From Bradyrhizobium cytisi (GTDB lineage: Bacteria; Pseudomonadota; Alphaproteobacteria; Rhizobiales; Xanthobacteraceae): a stretch of 64,000 nt of DNA. Below are positions 1-9,130 of the stretch, one piece after another. The translations under genes and the position numbers were made by a program. Location: assembly GCF_008123515.1 (NCBI RefSeq), contig NZ_VSSR01000078.1, positions 1 through 64,000 of the forward strand, given 5' to 3'. Below the pieces are notes generated by a model. The model ran no database searches. It saw only the letters and a list, made by a program, of their open reading frames with translations, and was not told the DNA's origin. Positions within the stretch are counted from its first letter, which is position 1. Every line of letters begins with the position of its first letter.

Positions 1-28
1 CTTTAGATTCACGTGACTAGGGTACCGG

Positions 29-589
29 CTACTCCGGCACCGGCACGTCGAACGTATTCAGCGTGACCGAGACCATGCAATAGACCCCGACGAGATAGGA
101 CAGCTCGGCCGCGCCGTGCTCGCCGAATTCCTTCACCGCAGCCCGATAGGTCAGCTCGGGCAACACGCCGCCGCTGACCAGCGCAGACGCCATGTCGTAG
201 GCAACCGCTTCCTGCTTGGTCAGATCGACCGGCCGCTGTCCCGCGACGATGGTCGCAAGCTTCTCGTCGGAGAGGCCGCGCTGCTCGGCGACCAGCACAT
301 GGGCATAGAGCTCGTAGCCGGAGCGGAAATGCGAACCGGTGACGAGGATCGCGACCTCGCGCACCGGCGCCGGCAGCAGCGGGTTCGACGCGATCGCCTT
401 GACCAGCTCCCACACCGGCTTGCCGAAGCGCGGCTCGCGGACCCAGGGATTCCAGGGGCCGAGCAGCGCGCCGTCGTCGCGCATGTTCACAAAGCCCTTG
501 AAGTGGTCCTTGATGCCGGCTTGCATGTCGGCATAAAGCGGCTTCTGTTCGTCGCTCAGCTCTTTCGGATCGAGAATGGGAAGGCGCAC
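29..589 (-). CDS. Carboxymuconolactone decarboxylase family protein
   Basis: A protein of about 186 residues with the all-helical AhpD/CMD fold pattern (NPLLPAPVREVAIL, then GSHFRSGYELYAHVLVAE). Members are gamma-carboxymuconolactone decarboxylases or alkylhydroperoxidase-like proteins. The AhpD Cys-x-x-Cys pair is absent: the equivalent helix reads Tyr-Glu-Leu-Tyr, so peroxidase activity is unlikely and the substrate is unknown. I chose a GTG start at 589 because GAGGAG lies about 8 bases upstream; longer in-frame starts run into sequence with no family similarity. It stands alone, on the same strand as the next gene but 127 bp away from it. Confidence 0.75.
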   Translation of the reverse strand: MRLPILDPKELSDEQKPLYADMQAGIKDHFKGFVNMRDDGALLGPWNPWVREPRFGKPVWELVKAIASNPLLPAPVREVAILVTGSHFRSGYELYAHVLVAEQRGLSDEKLATIVAGQRPVDLTKQEAVAYDMASALVSGGVLPELTYRAAVKEFGEHGAAELSYLVGVYCMVSVTLNTFDVPVPE

Positions 590-716
590 GGCAGGATCTC
601 CTCGTTGAGAAGATGGAAAGCTCGCCCGCATGCGCGCGCAAGGCAAGTGAAGTTGCCGTGACGACCGTGCAATTTCGCAAATGGCAGAGAGGCGCCGATC
701 TGAAGCCTTCGGGGCG

Positions 717-1862
717 TCATGGGCTCTGCGGATTGACGATATCGTCGACCACGAGCGCCAGTGGCTGCGCGGTGTCGAGGAACGACGACAAGGCCGCCTC
801 GAACGGCGCCGGATCGAGACCGCGCGCGGCGAGCCAGGCGGGCTCATAATAGGTCTGCCGATAACGCTCGCCGGAATCGCAGATCAGCGTCACCAGCGAT
901 CCCGTCTGGCCTGCCTTGCGCATCTCCGAGGCGAGCCGGCACAGCGCCAGGAAATTGGTGCCGGTAGAGCCGCCGACCGCACGCCGCAGCCGGCGCGACA
1001 AAACGTTCATCGCGGCAATCGTGACCGCATCCGGAATCTTCATCATGCGGTCGACCACGCCCGGCACGAACGACGGCTCGCACCGGGGACGGCCGACGCC
1101 TTCGATCAGCGAGGGACGTTCGCAGAGATGGGAGCGGTCCTGCGAGCGGAAGCAGTCGAAGAACGCGGAATGCTGGACATCGGCGACGCACAGCCGCGTC
1201 GGATATTGGCGATAGCGCAAATAGCGGCCGATCGTGGCCGAGGTGCCGCCGGTGCCCGCCCCCATCACGATCCAGTCCGGCAGCGGGTGCGGCTCGCCCT
1301 TCAGCTGGGTGAAGATCGATTCGGCGATGTTGTTGTTGCCGCGCCAGTCGGTGGCGCGCTCGGCGAAGGTGAACTGGTCCATGTAATGGCCGCTCAGCCG
1401 GGTCGCGAGCGCGGCAGCCTCCGCATAGAGCGCGCGGCCGTCGTCGATCAGATGGCAATTGCCGCCATAATGCTCAATCGCGGCGATCTTTTCCGCCGAG
1501 GTCGTGCGCGGCATCACGGCGTAAAAGGGCACGCCGATCATCTGCGCGAAATACGCCTCCGACACCGCGGTCGAGCCCGATGACGCCTCCACAACGGGCG
1601 TACCTTCGTGGATATGGCCGTTGCAGAGGGCATAGAGGAACAGCGAGCGCGCCAGCCGGTGCTTCAGGCTGCCGGTCGGATGCGTGGACTCGTCTTTCAG
1701 ATAGAGGTCGATGCCCGCCAGCGCCGGCACGATCAGCCGGATCAGGTGGGTGTCGGCCGTGCGGCACTGGTCGGCTTCGATCGCAGCTATGGCCTCGTCG
1801 ACCCAGCCGCGCCGGTAGGCCGGGGCGACAGGTTCATGCGGGCGAAAGGGAAGCGGCTGCAT
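717..1862 (-). CDS. PLP-dependent cysteine synthase family protein (cysteine desulfhydrase-like)
   Basis: A 381-residue fold-type II PLP enzyme. The PLP lysine sits in the segment HPTGSLKHR, followed by the substrate-loop motif EASSGSTAVSEA and a glycine-rich phosphate-binding loop GAGTGGTSATIGRY. The extended N-terminus and the segment ICDSGERYRQTYY match the Cds1-like branch of the cysteine synthase family better than CysK or CysM. Cds1 releases sulfide from L-cysteine. Biosynthesis of cysteine cannot be excluded from sequence alone. No sulfur-assimilation gene is adjacent. Confidence 0.75.
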   Translation of the reverse strand: MQPLPFRPHEPVAPAYRRGWVDEAIAAIEADQCRTADTHLIRLIVPALAGIDLYLKDESTHPTGSLKHRLARSLFLYALCNGHIHEGTPVVEASSGSTAVSEAYFAQMIGVPFYAVMPRTTSAEKIAAIEHYGGNCHLIDDGRALYAEAAALATRLSGHYMDQFTFAERATDWRGNNNIAESIFTQLKGEPHPLPDWIVMGAGTGGTSATIGRYLRYRQYPTRLCVADVQHSAFFDCFRSQDRSHLCERPSLIEGVGRPRCEPSFVPGVVDRMMKIPDAVTIAAMNVLSRRLRRAVGGSTGTNFLALCRLASEMRKAGQTGSLVTLICDSGERYRQTYYEPAWLAARGLDPAPFEAALSSFLDTAQPLALVVDDIVNPQSP

Positions 1863-1969
1863 CGGACGAATCTCTCACGATGCGTATCGCGCATCAATAG
1901 CCCTGCATTATTGTTTGACGCGTTTTCATGCCGCGAACCGGTTTCCACTTCGCTGGAAAACGCTCTGGC

Positions 1970-2434
1970 TCAAAACTCCAGTGGCGCGTTGTCGACGACC
2001 TCCTTCATCACGAAGAAAGTGCGGGTCTGGCGAACGCCGGGAAGCGCGATGAGCTGCTCGCCATGGATGCGGTTGAAGTCCTCCATGTCGCCGACACGGA
2101 TTTTCAGGAAGTAGTCGAAGTCGCCGGCGACGAGGTGGCAGTCGAGCACGAATTTCAGCCTCGCGATCGCCTGCTCGAAGGTCGCAAAGCTCTCCGGGGT
2201 CGAGCGGTCGAGCACGACGCCAACCATCACCAGCGTGCCCTTGGCCACCTTCTTCGGCGCCACCATGGCGCGGACCGCGGCAATAAAGCCGTCCTCGAAC
2301 AGGCGCTGGGTGCGACGGTGGCAGGTGGCGGGGCTGATCGCGACGGTTTCGGCCAGCTCGGCGTTGCTTAGCCGGCCATTATTCTGCAGCAATCTCAACA
2401 TCTTGAGGTCGATACGGTCGAGACGGGCGGACAT
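1970..2434 (-). CDS. acdR: Lrp/AsnC family regulator, probable regulator of acdS
   Basis: A 154-residue protein with an N-terminal winged helix-turn-helix (residues about 3-60, LDRIDLKMLRLLQNNGRLSN) and a C-terminal RAM ligand-binding domain ending in a typical TRTFFVMKEV strand. The Met at 2434 begins exactly where Lrp homology begins; upstream in-frame starts lie in the intergenic promoter. It is divergent from the ACC deaminase gene with 160 bp between, the arrangement known for AcdR/LrpL in Pseudomonas and Bradyrhizobium. The symbol is inferred from position. Confidence 0.85.
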   Translation of the reverse strand: MSARLDRIDLKMLRLLQNNGRLSNAELAETVAISPATCHRRTQRLFEDGFIAAVRAMVAPKKVAKGTLVMVGVVLDRSTPESFATFEQAIARLKFVLDCHLVAGDFDYFLKIRVGDMEDFNRIHGEQLIALPGVRQTRTFFVMKEVVDNAPLEF

Positions 2435-2478
2435 GGAAGAAGCTTCCGTAAATTGATGCCAGTACGGAAGGAATATTA

Positions 2479-2534
2479 GCTCTCGAGATAATATTTGCAA
2501 GATTATGTGCAACATGGGCGCAATATTCGAGAGC
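2479..2534. promoter_or_regulatory. Candidate Lrp-type operator between acdR and acdS
   Basis: The AT-rich intergenic stretch carries an inverted repeat with arms GCTCTCGA (2479-2486) and TCGAGAGC (2527-2534). It encloses AATATT/ATATTTGCAA elements and two TGCAA(C) words spaced about one helical turn apart. AcdR-type proteins bind LRP boxes in this position in other genomes; binding here is inferred. Confidence 0.4.
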
Positions 2535-2594
2535 ACCTTCTTGCTGTGCAATGCTAGCCACATCCCAGACACCAACGCCAATCGGGATGATCCA

Positions 2595-3611
2595 ATGAGA
2601 CTGGACAAATTCGCGCGCTATCCGCTGACCTTCGGCCCGACGCCCATCGAGAAGCTGGAACGGCTCTCGAAGCACCTCGGCGGCAATGTCGAGATCTACG
2701 CCAAGCGTGAGGACTGCAATTCCGGTCTCGCCTATGGCGGCAACAAGCTGCGCAAGCTCGAATACATCATCCCCGACGCGATCGCGTCGAACGCCGACAC
2801 GCTGGTCTCGATCGGCGGCGTGCAGTCGAACCACACCCGCATGATCGCGGCGGTCGCCGCCAAGATCGGCATGAAGTGCCGCCTGGTGCAGGAAGCCTGG
2901 GTGCCGCACGAGGACGCCGTCTATGACCGCGTCGGCAACATCATGCTCTCGCGCATCATGGGCGCTGACGTGCGCCTGGTCGACGATGGTTTCGACATCG
3001 GCATCCGCAAGAGCTGGGAGCAGGCGATCGAGGACGTGAAAGCCGCGGGCGGCAAGCCCTACGCGATCCCGGCCGGCGCCTCCGTGCATAAATTTGGCGG
3101 GCTCGGCTATGTCGGCTTCGCCGAGGAAGTGCGCAACCAGGAGAAAGAGCTCGGCTTCAAGTTCGACTACATCATCGTCTGCACCGTGACCGGTTCGACC
3201 CATGCCGGCATGCTGGTCGGCTTTGCCGCCGACGGCCGCGCGCGAAAAGTGATCGGCATCGATGGGTCGTTCACGCCGGCGCAGACCAAGGCACAGGTGC
3301 TCGAGATCGCGCAGAACACGGCAAAGCTCGTCGAGCTTGGCAAGGACATCGTGGCAGACGACGTCGTGCTGATCGAGGACTACGCCTATCCCGCTTATGG
3401 CGTGCCGTCGGAGGAGACCAAGGAGGCAATCCGCCTCACCGCGCGGTTAGAGGCGATGATCACCGACCCCGTCTATGAAGGCAAATCGATGCAGGGCCTG
3501 ATCGACCTGACCCGGAAGGGCCATTTCGAGAAGGGCGCAAAGATACTCTACGCCCATCTCGGCGGCGCGCCGGCGCTGAACGGCTATGGGTATGCGTTCC
3601 GGAACGGGTGA
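2595..3611 (+). CDS. acdS: 1-aminocyclopropane-1-carboxylate (ACC) deaminase
   Basis: A 338-residue PLP enzyme that cleaves ACC, the plant ethylene precursor, to 2-oxobutyrate and ammonia. The length and numbering equal the characterised Pseudomonas enzyme: Lys51 (PLP Schiff base), Ser78, Tyr294, Glu295 and Leu322 are all present. Glu295 and Leu322 separate true ACC deaminases from D-cysteine desulfhydrases, so the function is well supported. The ATG at 2595 gives the canonical MRLDKFARYPLTFGPTP start; the longer in-frame ORF reads through the promoter. It is likely induced through the divergent Lrp-type regulator. Confidence 0.96.
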   Translation: MRLDKFARYPLTFGPTPIEKLERLSKHLGGNVEIYAKREDCNSGLAYGGNKLRKLEYIIPDAIASNADTLVSIGGVQSNHTRMIAAVAAKIGMKCRLVQEAWVPHEDAVYDRVGNIMLSRIMGADVRLVDDGFDIGIRKSWEQAIEDVKAAGGKPYAIPAGASVHKFGGLGYVGFAEEVRNQEKELGFKFDYIIVCTVTGSTHAGMLVGFAADGRARKVIGIDGSFTPAQTKAQVLEIAQNTAKLVELGKDIVADDVVLIEDYAYPAYGVPSEETKEAIRLTARLEAMITDPVYEGKSMQGLIDLTRKGHFEKGAKILYAHLGGAPALNGYGYAFRNG

Positions 3612-3640
3612 GGTAGGCAGCACCTCGCGCCTCCACTCCG

Positions 3641-3793
3641 ATGTCGTCCCGGGCAAGCGTAAGCGCAGACCCGGGACCCATAACCCCAGGGACATGTTTG
3701 GCGAAGAGCCTCTCCGCGCGTGCCCCAAGATAGATCACGCGGTATGGATCCCGGATCTGCGCTCCGCTTCGCTGCGCTTGTCCGGGATGACGT
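3641..3793. repeat. Palindromic intergenic element, family A
   Basis: The convergent gap between acdS and recQ holds a long imperfect palindrome. The left arm reads GTCGTCCCGGGCAAGCG... and the right arm ends ...GCTTGTCCGGGATGACG; inner arms with CCCGGGACCCATA and TATGGATCCCGG also pair. It resembles REP/BIME-like elements of rhizobia. It has no coding potential and may act as a transcription barrier between the two genes. Confidence 0.65.
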
Positions 3794-3834
3794 ATGGAGG
3801 GAGTTGAGCGCGCCGACAACCGCTGCGCTACTTC

Positions 3835-5736
3835 CTACCGCGTCCTGACGATCTGCAGAAGCTCGTCGCCGTAGTGCTCGAGCTTCTTGTCGCCGATCCC
3901 CGGCACATTGCGCAGCTCGTCCAGCGTGGTCGGCCAGGCCCGGACGATGCCGTCGATGGTGGCATCGTGCAGCACGACATAGGCCGGCACGCCGCGTTCG
4001 CGCGCGATATCCGAGCGCCAGGAGCGCAGCCGCGCGCGCAATTCGGGATCGACGTCGCCCTTCGGTGCGCTGGCCGCCGGCGCGAGGTCGCCGCGGCGGG
4101 ATTTTGCGCGGCTTGACCGGACCCGGGTGCCCGGCGCCTCCTCGCGCAGCCAGACTTCTGTCTCCCCGCGCAGCACGCCGCGCGCGGTCTCCGTCAGCTT
4201 CAGCGCGCCAAAGGCTTCGCTGTCGCTCTGCAAATGGCCCATGGCCACCAGCTGCCGCAGCACGGTGCGCCATTGCTTCTCGTTGAGCTCGCGCCCAATG
4301 CCGAACACCGACAGTTTGTCGTGGCCGAACTGCGTCACCTTCTCGGTCAGACGTCCGATCAGCACGTCGATCAGATGCATCGCACCGAAACGTTGTCCGG
4401 TGCGATAGGCGCAGGATAGCAGCTTCTGCGCCAACACCTTGCCGTCGCGCATTTGCGGCGGGGTCAGGCAATTGTCGCAATTGCCGCAAGTCTCGCCATG
4501 CGAGGTCTCGCCGAAATAGGCGAGCAGCCGCCGGCGCCGGCACTGCGCGGTCTCGGCGAGCCCGACCAGCGCATCGAGCTTGCCAATCGACACGCGCTTG
4601 AAGTCATCGGACCCACTGGACTCGTCGATCATGCGGCGCTGCTGCACGATGTCGGATAGGCCGTAGGCCATCCACGCCGCCGACGGCTTGCCGTCGCGCC
4701 CCGCCCGCCCGGTTTCCTGGTAATAGGCCTCGATGCTCTTGGGCAGATCGAGATGGGCGACGAAGCGCACGTCGGGCTTGTCGATACCCATGCCGAAGGC
4801 GATGGTCGCGACGATGACGATGCCGTCCTCATTGAGGAAGCGATCTTGATTGCGCGAGCGCACCTGGCCATCGAGCCCGGCGTGATAGGGCAGCGCCGCA
4901 ATGCCGGCCTCGGCGAGTGCGGCAGCAACCTCCTCGACGCGGTTGCGGGACAGGCAATAGACCACGCCGGCGTCTCCGGCATGGCGTTCCCGGATGAACT
5001 CCTTCAGCTGCGACACCGCATTGCGCTTGTCGACGATCTCGTAGCGGATGTTGGGCCGGTCGAAGCTCGATACGAATTGCGGGCTGTCTGTCAGCTGGAG
5101 TCGCTGGACGATCTCCTTCCGCGTCAGGTCGTCGGCGGTCGCGGTCAGCGCGATGCGCGGCACGTCGGGGAAGCGCTCGGCGATGATGGACAGGCCGACA
5201 TATTCGGGCCGGAAGTCATGCCCCCATTGCGAGACGCAATGCGCTTCGTCGATCGCGAACAGCGCCACCTTGGCCTGCGCCAGCATCGACAGGCAGCGTG
5301 GCGTCACCAGGCGTTCCGGCGCGACATAGAGCAGATCGAGATCACCTGCGATCAGGCGCCGCTCGATGTCGGAGGCCTCCTGCGATGTCAGCGACGAGTT
5401 GAGCGCGGCAGCATTGACGCCGGCCTCGATCAAACCTGCGACCTGGTCGCGCATCAGCGCGATCAGCGGCGAGACAACGATACCGCAGCCCTCACGCAAC
5501 AGCGACGGCAATTGATAGCACAACGACTTGCCGCCGCCGGTCGGCATCAGCACCAGACAATTGCCGCCGTCGGTCACGTGCCGGATGATTTCGCCTTGCG
5601 CGCCTCGGAACCCCGGCAGGCCGAACACCGAATGCAGCACCGACAGCGCACCGCGGCCATCGGCCGGCGCTGGCAGCGGAGCGGTGGAAGGGGCGGACAT
5701 GAGCGTGGCGTGTCGGGGGTTTGCGAGATTCGTCAT
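3835..5736 (-). CDS. recQ: ATP-dependent DNA helicase RecQ
   Basis: About 633 residues with the complete RecQ layout: a superfamily 2 helicase core with Walker A (TGGGKS), DEAH box (AIDEAHCVSQWGHDFRPEY), motif III (LTATAD) and motif VI (QETGRAGRDG); then the RecQ zinc-binding cysteines (CRRRRLLAYFGE, CGNCDNC); a winged-helix RQC domain; and a C-terminal HRDC domain. RecQ unwinds DNA 3' to 5' in recombination and fork repair. A basic, low-complexity linker (about 545-570) precedes the HRDC. The start is uncertain: ATG at 5736 or 5700, neither with a strong ribosome site. Confidence 0.94.
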   Translation of the reverse strand: MTNLANPRHATLMSAPSTAPLPAPADGRGALSVLHSVFGLPGFRGAQGEIIRHVTDGGNCLVLMPTGGGKSLCYQLPSLLREGCGIVVSPLIALMRDQVAGLIEAGVNAAALNSSLTSQEASDIERRLIAGDLDLLYVAPERLVTPRCLSMLAQAKVALFAIDEAHCVSQWGHDFRPEYVGLSIIAERFPDVPRIALTATADDLTRKEIVQRLQLTDSPQFVSSFDRPNIRYEIVDKRNAVSQLKEFIRERHAGDAGVVYCLSRNRVEEVAAALAEAGIAALPYHAGLDGQVRSRNQDRFLNEDGIVIVATIAFGMGIDKPDVRFVAHLDLPKSIEAYYQETGRAGRDGKPSAAWMAYGLSDIVQQRRMIDESSGSDDFKRVSIGKLDALVGLAETAQCRRRRLLAYFGETSHGETCGNCDNCLTPPQMRDGKVLAQKLLSCAYRTGQRFGAMHLIDVLIGRLTEKVTQFGHDKLSVFGIGRELNEKQWRTVLRQLVAMGHLQSDSEAFGALKLTETARGVLRGETEVWLREEAPGTRVRSSRAKSRRGDLAPAASAPKGDVDPELRARLRSWRSDIARERGVPAYVVLHDATIDGIVRAWPTTLDELRNVPGIGDKKLEHYGDELLQIVRTR

Positions 5737-5798
5737 AACGCCAGTCGCATGACGGCGCGGGCGTTGCAAGACTGTTTGCGCGGCGGGCGCGGCTCTTT

Positions 5799-5957
5799 CC
5801 CTCTCCCCTTGTGGGTCCTTGTGGGAGAGGGTGGCTCGCGAAGCGGCGAGACGGGTGAGGGGTATCTAGCCCCGGTTCCTGTTCGGCATTGGAGTTCGCG
5901 GAGAGATACCCCTCATCCGGCGCTTCGCGCCACCTTCTCCCACAAGGGGAGAAGGGA
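5799..5957. repeat. Palindromic intergenic element, family B
   Basis: An inverted repeat whose left arm starts CCCTCTCCCCTTGTGGG and whose right arm ends CCCACAAGGGGAGAAGGG. Inner arms GGGTGAGGGGTATCT and AGATACCCCTCATCC also pair. It fills the gap between the deacetylase stop and the recQ start. The form is that of multi-copy intergenic palindromes common in Bradyrhizobium. Confidence 0.65.
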
Positions 5958-5965
5958 AGAGTCTG

Positions 5966-6709
5966 CTACGCCCCGATCCGGCGCAGGGCCTCGGCGACCG
6001 TCACGATCGGCATGTTGCGCTTTTCCGCAGCCTTCAGCGCGTGGCGCAACAAGGCCGGGGTGCAGCCATAGGGGCTCGGCGCGTCGACGACATCGTGGCC
6101 ATAGAAGATCAGCCAGCCGCCGCTTGCGACCGCCTCGTCGAAATAACGGTCCACGCCCGCCATATCGATCTCGTAATTGACCAACGGCGAAGCGCGCAGG
6201 AACTGGAGATCGATGACATCGCTGTTGACACCCGGAAGGATGCCTCGCGCAGAGCGGAAGTTCTGGGCGAGCTGCGGTTTGCGCCAGACCGAGGCAAGAC
6301 CATACGGATAGGCGAAATTCTCGAGCCGGATCGAGGAATCGATGCCGAGAAAATAACTGCGGTTCCGTTCGATCTCGCGCGCCATCGCGCTCTCGTCGAG
6401 ATCGACCGCGCGCGAATGCGAGAAAGTGTGGCAGCCGATCTCGTGGCCGCCGCGATGCAGCCGGACGATCGCATCGTTCGACAGGCCATGCCAATGATCC
6501 GAGGGCCGATCGATCAGGCTGCCGGCGAGATAGAACGTACCGCGCCCGCCATGCGCTTCCAGCAGCGAGGCCCCCTCGCCTGCGGCGCTATCGGGGGCGT
6601 CATCGAAGGTGAAGCTCACCATCGGCGCGTGCGCCGGCAAGCGATGCGGCGCGGCGCGGAAATGCCGGGCCAGCCGATTGCTCAAGCGTCCGTTGAGGGT
6701 CGACAGCAC
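5966..6709 (-). CDS. Polysaccharide deacetylase family protein
   Basis: A 247-residue carbohydrate esterase 4 (NodB-fold) protein. The catalytic/metal motif TFDD is at about residues 34-37 and the metal-binding H-x-x-x-H motif GCHTFSHS follows at about 92-99; a late GHDV segment carries a further conserved His. Such enzymes remove N- or O-acetyl groups from glycans. No signal peptide is evident, so the substrate may be a cytoplasmic or lipid-linked glycan. A GTG at 6709 is the likely start, with AGGGAA upstream. Confidence 0.82.
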   Translation of the reverse strand: MLSTLNGRLSNRLARHFRAAPHRLPAHAPMVSFTFDDAPDSAAGEGASLLEAHGGRGTFYLAGSLIDRPSDHWHGLSNDAIVRLHRGGHEIGCHTFSHSRAVDLDESAMAREIERNRSYFLGIDSSIRLENFAYPYGLASVWRKPQLAQNFRSARGILPGVNSDVIDLQFLRASPLVNYEIDMAGVDRYFDEAVASGGWLIFYGHDVVDAPSPYGCTPALLRHALKAAEKRNMPIVTVAEALRRIGA

Positions 6710-6814
6710 GGGTGCATTCCCTGTGATTCTATATGTCTCGACTGAAACATTTGCGCGCGGCCTGAGGCAAGCTTAACGCCTGGGTAATCCTAACGCGTGA
6801 CCTACAGCCTTGGG

Positions 6815-7816
6815 TTAACGCGCCAGCAGCGGAGCTTCCGCGTCCGTGTCGAGATATTGCAGCCAATTGCGGAAAAGCGCGGCCGCGGCGCTGCCGGCCG
6901 CAATATCGGCGCGCAAAGTCAGCGCCGGCAATTCATTGGTCAGTGCCGGATGCCGCTGGTGCCTCGCCCGCTTTTCGAAGCGCGCAAGTTTTTCCTCCGT
7001 CGCTGCGTCAAAATAACTCACGGGGAACGCCGGATAGGCCTCCCGCTCGCGCGCGAGGAAGCGGCCGACGTCGCGCAAATATTCGCGCTGCAGCGACAGC
7101 GCGTCATATTCGGGATGACCCTGGAAGAACACGAATCGGCTGTCATACTGCCGGACGAAGACGTCGACGCCGGCCTGCGCCGACCGGGTCAGCACCTGAT
7201 AGCCGGCCTGAGTGAGATCTCCCTCAGTGACTTCGTTGAGACGGGAATGCGAGACCTTGAGCGGCGCCGGCGCATCACGCGTCAGCGGATCGCCGGTCAC
7301 AGTCGCGCAGTCGAAGATGCCATGACATTTGGCCGGCAGCCGCTGCCGTTCGATGCGATCGAGATGCAGCACCGCCGCATGTGCGGCAAGGCATGACCAG
7401 ATCGTCGAGCGGGTATTGGTCCTGGCCCAGTCGACCAGCTCGGTGAGATCGCGCCAGTACGGCTCCTGATCGAGCTCGGGCGCGGCCGGCTCGGCACCGG
7501 TCACGATCAGCCCGTCGAACCTCTCGCGCTTGAGATCGGAGAGATCGGAATATTCGCTCTCGACATGCCACTTCGCTTCCGGCGAGCGCGTCACCGACGG
7601 CAGCGAGAAGCAATGGAAGCGGATGCGGCGTGGTCCTGCGGCGGCCTGGAGCAGCTTCATGAACTGCCGCTCGGTCGCCTTCAGCGCCGTATCCGGCATG
7701 TTGTTGATCAGCCCGATGTTGAGCTCGGCACCGGCATGATCGCGCGCGAGATCGCCGTCGGCCGGCACCAGTGCCGGGCTTGCGATACCTTGATCCCTGT
7801 CGATCAAGACGCTCAT
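6815..7816 (-). CDS. metA: Homoserine O-acyltransferase, MetA family
   Basis: A 333-residue MetA-type enzyme that activates the hydroxyl of homoserine for methionine synthesis. It begins the family core with INNMPDTALKATERQF. The nucleophile is Cys142 (WSCLAAHAA), and His234 and Glu236 (FFQGHPEYD) complete the triad, closely matching E. coli Cys142, His235 and Glu237. The residue corresponding to the acyl-donor discriminator near 111 is Ala, so acetyl versus succinyl specificity is open. It lies 12 bp after metY, which fits use of O-acetylhomoserine. Confidence 0.88.
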   Translation of the reverse strand: MSVLIDRDQGIASPALVPADGDLARDHAGAELNIGLINNMPDTALKATERQFMKLLQAAAGPRRIRFHCFSLPSVTRSPEAKWHVESEYSDLSDLKRERFDGLIVTGAEPAAPELDQEPYWRDLTELVDWARTNTRSTIWSCLAAHAAVLHLDRIERQRLPAKCHGIFDCATVTGDPLTRDAPAPLKVSHSRLNEVTEGDLTQAGYQVLTRSAQAGVDVFVRQYDSRFVFFQGHPEYDALSLQREYLRDVGRFLAREREAYPAFPVSYFDAATEEKLARFEKRARHQRHPALTNELPALTLRADIAAGSAAAALFRNWLQYLDTDAEAPLLAR

Positions 7817-7828
7817 CGGCCGGATTGC

Positions 7829-9130
7829 CTACTCCGCGGCCTGAAGACGCGCGGCCGGACAGGCCTTCTCCAGCGCCTGGTCGACGTCCTCGATGATATC
7901 AGCGGCATGCTCGATACCGATCGAGAGGCGGATCGTCTCCGGCAGCACACCGGCTGTGCGCTGCTGCTCCGGCGACATTTGCCGGTGCGTGGTCGAGGCC
8001 GGATGGCAGGCCAGCGACTTGGCATCGCCGATATTGACGAGGCGGGTGATCAGCTTCAGCGCATCATAGAAGTTCTTGCCGGCTTCCATGCCGCCCTTGA
8101 TGCCGAAGGTGAACAGCGAGGAGGCGTTGCCGTCGAGATACTTCTGGACCAGCGGATAATAGGGGCTATCCGGGAAGCCGGTGTAGTTGACCCAGGCGAC
8201 GCGCGGATCGTTGCGCAGGAATTCAGCGACCTTGCGGGCGTTCTCGCAATGGCGCTCCATGCGCAGCGCCACCGTCTCGATGCCCTGGAGCAGCAGGAAG
8301 GCGTTGAACGGCGACAGCACCGAACCCATGGTGCGCTGATAGACGCTGCGCGCGCGCTCGATATAGGCGGTCTTGCCGAAGCGCTCGGCATAGACGAGGC
8401 CATGGTAGGAGGCGTCCGGCTTGTTGTAGGCCGGGAAGCGATCGGCGTGCCTGGCCCAGGGGAAATTTCCGGAATCGACGATGGCGCCGCCGAGCGTGGT
8501 GCCATGACCGCCCAGGAATTTGGTCAGCGAATGCACGGCGATGTCGGCGCCGTAGTCGAACGGCTTGAGCAGGATGGGCGTGGCGACGGTGTTGTCGACG
8601 ATCAGTGGCACGCCGTGGGCATGCGCGATCCTGGCCAGCGCCTCGATGTCGCAGACATTGCCGGCGGGATTGCCGATGGTCTCGGCGAACACCGCCCGGG
8701 TGTTCTCGTCGATCAGCTTCTCGATTGCATCAAGCTTGTCGCTCTCGGCGAAGCGGCCGGTGATGCCCTGCCGCGGCAGGATGTGCGAGAGCAGCGTGTG
8801 GGTGGTGCCGTAGAGCTGCGGCACGGACACGATGTTGCCGCCATGGTCGGCGACGTTGACGAAGGCGAAATGCAACGCAGCCTGGCCGGTCGCGACCGCG
8901 AGCGCGCCGACGCCACCTTCGAGCTGGGCGATGCGCTTCTCCAGCACCGCGCTGGTCGGATTGGCGATGCGGCTGTAACGGAAACCTTCGGCCTCGAGAT
9001 TGAAGAGGGCCGCGCCATGATCGGCGCTGTCGAAGGCGTACGCCGCGGTCTGGTAGATCGGCACGGCAACCGCGTGCGTGGTGGCTTCGGGCTCGTAGCC
9101 GGCGTGAATAGCAATCGTCTCGTTGCGCAT
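7829..9130 (-). CDS. metY: O-acetylhomoserine aminocarboxypropyltransferase (sulfhydrylase)
   Basis: A 433-residue Cys/Met-metabolism PLP enzyme. PLP lysine lies in HSLTKFLGGHGTTLGG and the cofactor-stacking Tyr/Arg region is FRYSRIANPTSAVLE. The length and the opening ETIAIHAGYEPEATT fit MetY, which makes homocysteine from O-acetylhomoserine and sulfide. ATG at 9130 has GGAGGTGG 6 bases upstream, which decides against the longer ORF. It is the first gene of a metY-metA operon whose leader is structured. Confidence 0.92.
   Translation of the reverse strand: MRNETIAIHAGYEPEATTHAVAVPIYQTAAYAFDSADHGAALFNLEAEGFRYSRIANPTSAVLEKRIAQLEGGVGALAVATGQAALHFAFVNVADHGGNIVSVPQLYGTTHTLLSHILPRQGITGRFAESDKLDAIEKLIDENTRAVFAETIGNPAGNVCDIEALARIAHAHGVPLIVDNTVATPILLKPFDYGADIAVHSLTKFLGGHGTTLGGAIVDSGNFPWARHADRFPAYNKPDASYHGLVYAERFGKTAYIERARSVYQRTMGSVLSPFNAFLLLQGIETVALRMERHCENARKVAEFLRNDPRVAWVNYTGFPDSPYYPLVQKYLDGNASSLFTFGIKGGMEAGKNFYDALKLITRLVNIGDAKSLACHPASTTHRQMSPEQQRTAGVLPETIRLSIGIEHAADIIEDVDQALEKACPAARLQAAE

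Noticed and set aside
2520..2545. A sigma-54-like -24/-12 promoter before acdS (GAGCAC...TTGCT)
   Set aside because: The first element lacks the required GG and the spacing is one base short. A TGT...ACA upstream site has 12 and not 10-11 bases between.
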